A DNA stretch of 64,000 bases from Cheiracanthium punctorium (Eukaryota; Arthropoda; Arachnida; Araneae; Cheiracanthiidae): assembly GCA_038373885.1 (NCBI GenBank), contig JAWZYV010013278.1, positions 160,449 to 224,448 of the forward strand, read 5' to 3'. This document shows positions 38,001 through 50,000 of this stretch, in pieces. The stretch's first letter is position 1. Each line of letters begins with the position of its first letter. Position numbers and translations under genes: made by a program. The notes under the pieces were generated by a model, which saw only the letters and a program-made list of their open reading frames with translations, made no database searches and was not told the DNA's origin.

Positions 38001-41000
38001 AGTTTAATTTTCTGCATAATCCTTTCCTTTACTCAAAAAAAATCGAAATTCTTGAAATAAATTATTCAACAAAATTTTGAAATCTTTGGCGTATAAATAG
38101 TCTTGCTTGTAATTGCTCATTTCTTAGTACATTTTTTTTTAAAGAAAAATCTCACAAATCCTACTATATTATGCTTATCTCAGACTCACTGGCTTCGTAA
38201 CTATTCCAGTTAAACCAATCCAAGATAAAACTTTTAACACTATTAATCCAAAAATATAAAAAAAAATTAAGCAGAAAAAAATTAGAAAAATCTACACTGT
38301 TTGTACAATTTGCTTGAAATTTTTCAGAATTATGTATAAAGATAATAACCTACGCTACTTTAAGAATCTGAAAATCCACCTGTCCCCAATTTTCAAGAGA
38401 TTTTTCACTATTTTCAGCTGTATTTTATTTCCAAGAATAAAGAAGAAAGTTGAGCGTGACAAAATTAGGTGTCACAAGCGACATTTACGTCATACTGAAG
38501 TCATGGTTATCAGGCTTTGAAGGGAAATTTGGGATTTCAATTCGCTTAAAATAATTTTTCTACATTGTCCAGTTTAACTTTTTTTCACAATTTAACTGAT
38601 TTCCTCTGCATAAAAATTGGTATAAGAGGCGGTGTTCCCAGCAAAATGAAATCTTTTGAATGCAAGAAGTTTTCGCACGTTTTTAGAAGAAAATGCAATT
38701 TCAATTTTAGTGCACAGTAAAAATTGAACATAAAATTATTTAAGTGGGCAAAGATTAAATATATAGTGTAGACATATTTTTGTCAAATATTTTTTCTAGT
38801 GTCCATTGTAATTGCCTCCACAACACGCTTTGACTTCTAGTTGAGAAATATTTTTCTCAACATTTGTAAAAAAAAAAAAAAAGAAAAAGAAACAACCATA
38901 AACCAGAATTTCTGGAAGTACATAATCTTAAAGCGATAAATGTAGCTGCTACACATACTATTTAAAATATCACCATCTTCAAGAGGTCTCAGATCTGGTA
39001 TTCCATGACAAATTACTTCATTGACAGACCTGTAAATGAACCAAGAAAATGTTAAAATTTATAGAAATTATTAAAGTATATTTTGTTTATCATAACTACT
39101 TAAGTTATGCTGGATAAATTATTTATACATGAAGAAACAATATGTAAGAAATACATTCAAATTTGGAAAATTGATATGTTAATGCTCAAATGCATAAAAC
39201 ATTAAAGCCAATAAATAAGGCATAGTTCTTAAAATGCACTTTACTAATGACTGAGATAAACATGCTTTTTTTATAAATATGTTTGTAATTCTTATACACT
39301 GCTGGCCACCCAAATTGCAACACCAAGAAAAACAAGAGATATCACAACAAAATTTATTGTGTAGATAACATGTTGACCAAGTAACAAATGATTAAATTTA
39401 CAGCATTCTATGAAGCGTGGTTCCTGCCAAAATCAGTACCCAGAGTAGCCGCCGTTGTTGGAGATCACAGCTGCCACACGCCTCGGCATTGATTCAAAGA
39501 GACTTTGAATGTGTTCTTGGGGTACAGCAGACCAAGCAGCTTCCACACGTTGCCAAAGTTGATCTGGTGTGACAGCTGGGGATGAACTCTGGGTCAGTCG
39601 TTGAGCAACCATGGACCACATGTTTTCTATCGGCGAAAGATCCGGAGAGCGCGCCGGCCAGGGAAGCAATTCAATCTGGTGATTGACGAAGAACCCTTGG
39701 ACAATGCGTGCCACGTGTGGCCGTGCATTATCCTGCTGAAATATGGCTGTTGGCAAGCCCTGAAGGTAAGAAAGGACAACTGGCTCCAACACCTCGGAGA
39801 TGTAGCGCTGGCTGGTTAAAGTACCGGCAATGCGTACTAGAGGAGTGCGAGAGAGATATCCGATACCGCCCCATACCATAATACCCGGTGCAGGACCAGT
39901 GTGACGGTGCATAATGCAGCTGTTCAGCATCCTCTCTCCACGGTGTCTCCAGACTCGAATCCGACCGTCGTGGTGTTGCATACAGAAGCGTGACTCGTCA
40001 GTAAAGAGAATTTCATTCCATTCTGTCGTCCACATCCTTCTTTCATCGCACCATTGGCGGCGGAGACGTCTGTGGTTCCGCGTCAGAGGTAGACAAAGCA
40101 ACGGACGTCTTGCGGACAGACCATTCTGCTGTAAACGACGTCGAATGGTACGCGCAGACACTGGATGATGCGTTACAGACTGAATCTGCTGTGATATGGT
40201 TCGTGATGTGACTGAGCGGTCCGTCACTGCCATGCGTACAATCTGCCTGTCATCACGTGACGTGGTGCACTGAGGTCGATGCGGTCGATCACGTCTGTCC
40301 GTCGTACCCTCCTGCACCCAACGATCACATATCCGCATCACAGTTGTTTGGTTTCGTCCAATACGACGACCGATTTCCCTGAAAGATAACCCACAATCTC
40401 GGTATGCCACTATCCTTCCTCTGTCAAACTCGGATACTTGATCAAAAGATGATCGTTGTTTCCTACGAGGCATAATTTATCGTTTTTTTGAAAAAAAAGC
40501 AAGAAAAACACAATTGCTGTACTTGAAACCGTCGAAATCTCCAAGCCTTAAATAGCGCTTTGAGGTGGCGCCACAGGCGCGCTTGATGTGCGTCTGCGCT
40601 GAAATTCTAATCATTTGCATATCTCACCTCAGCTAATGCATGTTGTAAATTTCATATTATTTGCATGCTTCCTTCAGGGTGTTGCATTTACGATGGCCAG
40701 CAGTGTATAAATCATTTCACACTTAAAAACTTTAATAAGTGGTATGCTGCAAGTCTGGAGTTTTACTGCCAAATAATTTTAAATTATTTGGAAATATTTA
40801 ATTTTAAATCAAATTGCAACAAAAGAAAACTAGATTGGAACTAAAGGCAAATAAGTAGGGTTTTTTTTCTGTATTTATGATTCTTTTCTTTCTTCATATT
40901 AATGCAATAATAATATACAGTATATTACAGTAATGCAATAATATACAATGGAATGGAGTGATGTCACTCATTACACACACATATTTTTATTTTGTTCCTA

Positions 41001-44000
41001 CCTATTAAAAAATATTTGTTGGAAAGAATGTAACATACTTTGAAATGCATGCATCTGTATGAAAATACACTAGATTTTTCCTGTCTTCTAAGGATTAATC
41101 AAACATAATTTAATGTAAATATTACCTTTTTTTTGTAGCAAATATATTTTATGTATTTTTTTAAATATTATTAAGTTAAATTTTTAATTGTCTTAATTAT
41201 CTAGAGCAACAAAATTTGCTACTAAAGTTATTTTCCTAGATTAATTTCCCAACACATGTAAAATACAATCATTGGTTTAAGCCAAGGTTTCCTAAACTTT
41301 TTAATGCAGAGATCCCATAAGCAGTGTTCAGATCCAACAAACTTGTGACCAAAACTGTCAGTTTCTTCACTTGTACTGCAATATGCTATTGCAGTTTTAG
41401 GTCATTAATTTTTAAATATGTAACAAACCTAATTTAATACAATTAAAAAAATAAATTCAGTTACTTGAGTAAATTCAAAAATTATCTATAGTTTGTCCAT
41501 TAAGTGTAGCCACTTGGAAGGTCACTAATGAGAAAACTCATTTACTTCTAATAACATAAATGGGAGGATTAAGTATCAATGAGAAGGGTGTGTTTGTTTA
41601 TTTTAGTTATATTATCGAATCTTGGCAAAATAGTCGACATTGCAGGACGAAGCAGTTCTTTAATATTCTTTAGATTTGATCATCGCTTGGTGGTGGTTAA
41701 AGACAATTATGTAAAATTATTATAAGTAATATAAAATTGCTAAAAATTTTGGCGACCCTCGCTGCAGGTTCCACAACCCCAATTGGGGTTGTGACCCACA
41801 GTTTAAGAAACTCTGGTTTAAACCAACATTAAAAATTCACAACAAGTAAATTAAATTCTATACTGTCAGATATAATTTTCAAAAATGGAAATGAGGTATT
41901 CAAATTTTTAGAATGGTTAAAAGAAAGCATTTTATCATCAATGTCAGGTAAGTTAAATCAGCCTTTTCATTTATATAAATGCAAGAAGCAATGTAAGTTA
42001 CTTAAGTTACAAATTTATGCTATTTATAATTTAATTTTAGAATATTTGGGTAATCAGTAAATCAAAACGTTGAGTTTCCAGAACACGCCACAGGGGAAAG
42101 ACAATATATACATATTCATGCTTATGAAGGTAGCAAAATTTTCAGACAGGTTTCCCCCTCTCCTCCAATGATAAAAGCTACAAATATAATCAGATGTCCA
42201 AGTTATGAACTCCTAAATTTTACTCACACTATCAGATAAGTCAAGTTCAATCATTTCAAATTTTAGCACACAATTAATAATTTTTATTCTATTTTTGCAA
42301 TAAATAAAAAGCTAAAAATTCAATTATGGGATTTAAAATGTAATAGCAGTTCTATTTTTAATTTGTGAATGTAGTGAACCCAAATATTAGAGGAAATTTT
42401 TACATGCAAGAAGAATAGAATAAAAAACAACAAAAATGCTTAAATTATTTCTTGAGCAATGAAGATACGATAATTATTAGATTTTAAGTTCAGTGATCTT
42501 TTGAAATGAAAATAACATTGGAAAGATTAAAAGATATTTTTGTGAATATCTCTTAACATACATCTATTTAGACAAAATAAACACAATCTATTTCACATTT
42601 ATTACATATATCTTTTCAGCAAGATACTTTTTAAAGATATTTGTATAAAAATGACATTCATGATTCATTATGTGTGACTTACTTTTTTTCGTTAGGAGAA
42701 AAGTTTTAAAAAATTTAATGTTAACCCTTTAAAAGTAAAATTCAGAAAGCATGGAAACATTAATATCACAGTACAGAAATGCTTTTAATAATTAAAAGAC
42801 AATTTTAATTTATGCAAAAACAAATTGCTGATTAATTTTAAATGATAAATACAGAGAAAAGCTTACGTGCAACAAGACTTTGGGAAACAATAATAATTTA
42901 AAGGTGATGGATAGCAATCACGTTCTATACAAGCCTGAAAACAAAAATCATTAGAATAATTAAATTAAATCGAATGGCCATAATAAAGTAACTGTGTAAT
43001 AAAGTAACTGTGCAATTTTTAAGATATTGCCTCATGCACAAAACAGTCAAAACAGTTGACTGTTTTGACGTTTTACAACAGACTTCAAACATGGAGTCCT
43101 ATTAAGCGCATATCATACCTACTTATGTTCAATCTTGAACACTTTGGACACTTGAACACTTCAATCTTGTTCAATCAGAAACACTTTTGTTCAACTGTTT
43201 TCCACAACAGTTGGGTGAAAAGCCTTGTGTGATGTGTATGTTCGAAATCTGCAACTTTTCCCAGCCGATCTGGGATAAACTGAGCATTTCGTTCGACTCG
43301 TTCAAGTTTTGCGACAGACCAATCACAGGTGGAATTATTCAAGGTGTTAAAATTATCGGAGATGTGTTTGAGAAAGGGGGAGGTAGCAAAGTGTTTGGTT
43401 TTCCTACCTGTAGGCAGGTTTATTAAATGCCTGGGTTCTTTGGGGTTTTATCAGGGGAATGCGAGAGGTATATGTGGGGAGAGGGGAGGAGGGATTTATC
43501 TGGATTTTTAAAGAAAAGGATGGGTGTTCAGAATGTTTGAAAATTTTTTGTTTATTACTTTATACAACTTAAATTAAATTACAATAATCAATTACAGATG
43601 AAAAAAAAAATAACATATATAAATCAAAAATAATAATAATAACTTGGCTGTTCGAGCCTTGTCAGGGGAAGACCCCCTGAACCCCCCTAATTTTTTAGTT
43701 TCATTATTGCCATGTTAAAACAATATTAATTGACTATGTCCTTTTATATCTCATTTTATATCTCTCGAGTATTTCGCCTGGTAACACTATGTTGAAATAT
43801 TTATGATTGTAATCTATTTATAGAAAAATACATGTGATGCATATTCTACAGCTTACAAAATATTGTAACAATAGATTAAAGCTGTTGTGAACTTATAGTA
43901 TTTAAATATATGTAAAATATACATGTGATGCATATTCTACTGCTTACAAAATATTGTAACAATAGATTAAAGCTGTTGTGAACTAAAATATTTAAATATG

Positions 44001-47000
44001 TAAAATTATGTCACATACTTTTATGTTGCATTTTTGGGACAAATTTTTCGGACAATTTTCAATAAAGGGGGCGAGAGATAAATTGACATAGTCATTAAAA
44101 AATCAGGATTTGCTATTAAATAGATTATTAACAGTACTATTATCAACAAATAAATTAAAGTACTATACTAGTGCTGAATGCTTTATTGTAGATAAAAAAG
44201 TATTATTCATTTTTATTTAAATGATGTACAATAAACATTTTCTGGAAAAAAGTTATTTGAACTTTTTTTTTCCATCCCTTGGAGGGAAGGGGGTGTATGA
44301 ACTTGACATGAAGTTTATATTTGAAAGTTTAAATTTTGCATGTACTTTTTCAAAAAGCCAACTTTGTTTTTATTTTTGGTTGAGCAAAATCATAACAACC
44401 CTGTCTAGAGGACTAAAGGAAGTTTAACTCTGTTACCATGAAATGTTGTAAAGCCCAATAAAAATTTTCACTATAGCCAATTCTTAAAATTTTGTATGGT
44501 TTTTTTTCCTAGGAAACACTCATTGCGACAGTATATAATTCACTAATCTCTTAAATAGACTATTAATCAAAAATTAAAACAGAAGACTTCATTACATAAG
44601 AATATTTTTATTTTACTGTCAACTGGAAATCCTTCATTTTCATTTTTTTCCCCCTAATGGACGTATCAGTGGCCTACTAAGAGGCTTGTCTGCTACAATG
44701 GCCAGAGATGTTGGTCATTTCACTATGGGGGTGCCTAGAAGGTAGACAACATAAGCGGTCGCCTAATTTTGAGCCCATTACAGATGAGAGATCTAGAGCG
44801 TGGATTGGCACCCCCAGACGTATCAGTTGAACAAGGAGGACATTGAAGCCATGACAGATTTCACACGCACTAGGTACCTTTAGTGGACACGGGCCACAGC
44901 AGACTCGATGGACAGAGGAGTTCACCCTCCCAAGCACTGGCCAAGCTGATGCTGCATCACTCTTGGTGTTCAAATGGTAACCAAGTTTAATCGACTGATC
45001 TGCTGCAGTTCTCTTATCATAAAACTTGCCATTTTTAAAATTTTTTTAAAGACACTGTTGAGAAATGAAAATGTGCGTTTGGTTGTCATATGGATGGGAA
45101 GGCATATCTAGGAGCTAGATATGAAAAGGGGGAGGAGAGGGTTTTAAATGAGCGGTCATTAGTCACATTTTGCAACTGTAAATTTTATTCTGATGATGAA
45201 GATTTTGGAGCCAGTAGTCCTTTTTGACCCCTAACTTATTTCTTGATATAGCACTATTACCCACAGAGCTGAGCAAAGCGCTCAGCGGCCTTCTACCTTG
45301 ATATACGTTTGACACTTTTATTCTTATTTCTCAACAATCACCATTTTTTTTCTCCTACAAGTGGCTATGTGGCAAACCATTTTTAGCCCATTTCACAGAC
45401 CATCACAAAAATAAAAATGATTAAAATAGGCACCTTCTCAAAAATACCATCAATTTCAAGAGCCCCTCCATACAAATAAGATCAATTAAAACGGCCCTTT
45501 CATAAAACAACATGAAAGATATGGATCTTTAAAATAAATGTAATTGATTAAAATGCCGTTTTATGAATATTTGATCTTTTACGAACATATTAACACCTTT
45601 TTATAGTTTAGACAAATAAACAAAACACCATTTTTTGAAACTGTACCAATGTGGAACAGTTTAGCAACTGAAAAAAAATAGATGCCATTGACACCTAGAT
45701 TTTTCTATCCAATTTCTAACCTTGGGGGAGGGGATATAAGATACACCTTATGCTGTTTCATTACCATTTACACAGTTTTTTTTTCTTTTTTTAATGGGGT
45801 CTTAAGAAATTTCTTTTTATTCGTTCATTCAAATTATGACTTCCATTTTTTTGGCCTATTTTTCAGATTGTATTTCCTTAGTGAACAAACATGTCATATG
45901 TTTTAAAAGTCAGTATTAATTTTTCATTTATATATATATTTTTCCCCAAGAATGTATAAATGGGAGATATAAACTGCTGTGCACATTCAAGTCATTTTGG
46001 ATCTCATGAAAAATAAGTATTATTAAATATAGTTAATTAACTTTTGTAATAGTTATTATTATAGAACTACAGTTAATTAACTTATAGTCAATTAACTTTC
46101 GATTCAAAAGTAATTTTAATGTATCGTTTTATATAGAACTCACAAAATTTTCTACATGATTTTTTTTTCTGGGCGATCTTGAGATTTTGCTACATAAAAA
46201 TTTAACTGAAAGGCAAGAATAGGAAAAACATCACTATATTTTAGGGAGGAAAAGTAGAGTGTAGTAAAAAATTCATTTACTTCATGCACGATCCGATCTA
46301 ATTCATCTGTAGTGATTCCAACTGCTACATGAGCTGCTGCAGTATCTAACACCTCTCTGGCCAACTAAAAGCAAAAATATAATAAAAGGCTACATGAAAT
46401 ATCAATAACATTTTTAAATAAAATTTGGAAGTATAATTAATATCTCAATAATATTTTTAAAAAGAAATTTCAAACTGGAAGTACAGTTAATACATCGAAA
46501 TATTTCAAATATTCAGTTAATTCATAAAACATTCAAAGGAAATTCTAATTTAAAATTAAGTTTAATGTTTCACAACAAAAACAGAGTTCATCTGGTGCTC
46601 CATTTCGACCATCATTTCCCCTTCATAAAAACATAAATGTGAACTACAAACATTAATAAAAATTTTCACTTAAAGAATCCTTTATGTAGACAGACTTCTC
46701 TTGCGTAAGTGGACATAAATACATGAAACACTTCAATAACCTAGAAAATTTAGCAGAATTTTGCGAACACAGGACAAAGAGAACAGAAATTCTTTTCCAA
46801 GTGTGAGCTCTTGTGATATAGGCATCTGTCACTACAAATGCCCGTAAATGTTGGTCAGTTTATTATTGGGGCACCCAGTATTTTATTCCCCATGCAAGGA
46901 TTGATGATTTAATAGCTAAACCCAAGTCGAGGGTCGAACCTAAGCTCACAGTTGTAGAGTGGTGCACTTACCACCATACAATCTAGGTTGGAAAAATAAA

Positions 47001-50000
47001 AACTATTAAATATTATATTCCTAATAAAAATTTTACATAAAACCAGATGTTAACAAAATAGTTTCTGTTGTCGGAAAATCTCAATTCCCTTTAATTAGCA
47101 ATGTAAGTAATATTTATTTAAAGGCTAAAATTCTTACATGCCACATATTATCTCTTCAAAAAAATAACAAATAGAAAATAAATTGCTAATTTGACTAAAT
47201 TACCGAGATAATTAAATATGATGTATTGTACTTCAAAAAGGCATTATATGCATATCAATCTTCCTAACATACATGTTACTGTGAAATATTATGAAGCATA
47301 CATTACCTTAGAAGCTAATTTGACCCCTTCAATTTCTTCTTCATCTAAAATTTTAATACTAGTTGTTCCTTTAAGAGTGGATTCACATAATGACACTCCT
47401 AAAAACAGGAAAAGAATTTTAAATTAATGTACATTTCTTAAGAAATTTAATTTACTAAACCAACTCTAGAATTAAAAATGGATTTTATAAATTATAATTT
47501 AACACTGATTAATAATTTTTTAACTATTAATCACCTGTGTTTTATTAGAGATGCACTGGCATAATTGGTGGGGGGCAGGCCAGGTTTTAGTTTACTCTAG
47601 ATATATTAACTATGTTTTTTATCGCAAGAATAGATCTAGATGGAGCACCTTATTAGAAACTAAAGTTCCCTCTAAATGTACCCAAAAATCTCATACAATT
47701 ACTCTAATGCAGAGATAACTCTGATACTAAAATATTAATAGTTACGAGCAGAAGTAATTCCATGAAATCAAATAATGATATTTTCTTGCAGATACTTTTG
47801 ATGCTAAATTAGCAAAACTCAAGAAGACATAGAAAAAATACAAGCTAAAAGGTATTCTGATGTAAATTAAGCCAAATAAAAATGTTGGTCTTTCTTATGG
47901 CTCTTTTTAAGAGACGTTTTAGGCTGAAATTTTGTCCATCACCTCATTAGTGAATGGGGCACATTTTACTTATTGGGAATTTCATTGTATGAGGGCTGTG
48001 CACAAATTTCAAAAGTAACTTTGAAAATTAACAAGATGAATTTCTTCTTAACTTTTTGCCTTCTTTTTCTAGTTTACTTTGAACATTTTTTCAATTGACA
48101 TTGCCAATTTATCTTTAATAGATAAAACATGAAAGTGTGTTACCACCTTTTGGGGATACTCTGTATAATGAAGGAAAGAACAGTCTCTGAAAATTAATTT
48201 TTTTTTTTTTAATGTTCTGAAATTACACAGATTTTTTTTCTTTTTTTTAAGCAACTTGAAACTTTTTCTTAATACATAAAATGATGTATACTTAAAATGA
48301 TGTTATGTATATTCAAAATCCCCAGTGTTTATACTTATGCTTAAGCATACCTTGAGGATGATCTGCATAGTCTGGTCTCATTACAGTCTTTGAAAAATGA
48401 GTTTTTTTAAATGTTCTAAAATTATACAGATTTTTAAAAAAAGCAATTTGAAACTTTTCCTTAATACATAAAAATGATGTTATGTATATTCAAAATCCTC
48501 AGTGTTTATACTTATGTTTAAGCATACCTTGAGGATGATCTGCATAGTCTGGTCTCATTATGGTATCAGGTACTACCCTCTTGGGAGACTACAAAAATAT
48601 AAGAAAACTATTATAAGTACTGTGTATATGCTAAACTAGATACTCATACAAATGAAATGTTATAAAAATAAAATGTAAGACTTCAATACAAGGATACCAA
48701 GAGAAACAGTGTCAGTACATGTTAGAGTACAAGCAAAAGCTACTCATTCACATAGAAATTCCATTGATACAACAAAAATACATGATAGTGAAAAAAAAGA
48801 AAAGAAGAAAAAAAAATGCACAAATTTTTCGGACAAAACTTTTGTGCATAAAATAATTTTTAAGACAAATGTGAAACTAATGTTTCACATTTGTCTTAAA
48901 AATATTTTTGCATAGACTTTCGATGCATACATTATTTTCGACATGCATAGACTTTCGATGAAGTTCTTTATCAAATTCTGAGATTTTACAGGTTTTAAGC
49001 TAACATTTTCAATATTCCCGAACCTTTTTTTTTTTTTTTTTTTGGAGGGGGGGGGGGGGGTCAAAATAAAATTCTCTGGATATTCCAATTTTTTCATATT
49101 TTACCTGACCTGTGGCAACTCAGACACCAGCAAAAACAGTAATCAACTACGAATTTTTCAGAACAGTAAAAATATTCCTTAACCTTTCAGAAGTAGTATT
49201 TTCTTTTCCAAAGAAGTAATCGAAAATAACAAACAATTGTGCTAAATTTTCAAATACAGTGAAAAACATTTAACACGAAACCGAAGGGACCAAAATATTT
49301 TTTCGTGTTAAAAAGATTCGTAAAAAAAAAGAAAAAATCTCACCATATCTTCGATGTTCTTATATTTTATATCGATTTCCTGTTAAACAAACAAGTAGGT
49401 TGCATTCATTGGGATGAAAAAGCAATTACAAAAAAATATTATTTTTGGGGAGAAAAAAAATCAGTTATCTTTTTTTTTGAAATGTATTTTTTTCAGAGCC
49501 ATATTGTCCACAAAAATTGTTTCAAGATCGTCCATAGTTTTTATTCATTTTCTCCATTAGAATGCGCATCTAAATAACTGCGTACACTGTTTATCATCTT
49601 TCGCACTTCTGAAGTAGAGGGGAACTGCATCGTTGAATACGTTGTCAGATTCGTCGTCGTCGGAATCAGCAGAATCTTTTGGATTTTGAACAATATCCAA
49701 AATCTCTTTTTTTGTCATAATCGGTGCTGTAGTTACATCATTATCGAACAAAACATATTCATTTATTGATACTGCACAGCCAGCTGCATCAAAAAAGGGT
49801 CTCTAGATCTGTGGCATGCGATGAAACGGTTTCGATCGTCCGCCATCTTGCTGGTACTTAAGTCGAGCGATGGCAACAGCTGCCCTTTTTTCAGCATTGG
49901 GAAAGGGTTGCGCCTCAAAGGGTTAATTCAATAGAATTACACATTGCAGCATCATAATGCCACCTGGCTAACAAACTTTTCTGGGGAGATCACTGCGTTA

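Noticed and set aside
44677..44973. 98-codon open frame, minus strand
   Set aside because: Part of the same dispersed repeat, read in a different way from copy 1.
48857..48902. MicroRNA precursor
   Set aside because: Four-base loop and perfect stem fit a small foldback better; no evidence of processing.
49557..49751. Small host gene
   Set aside because: Acidic fragment sits beside a Tigger-like terminal repeat and ends at a transposon fragment; best read as transposase debris.
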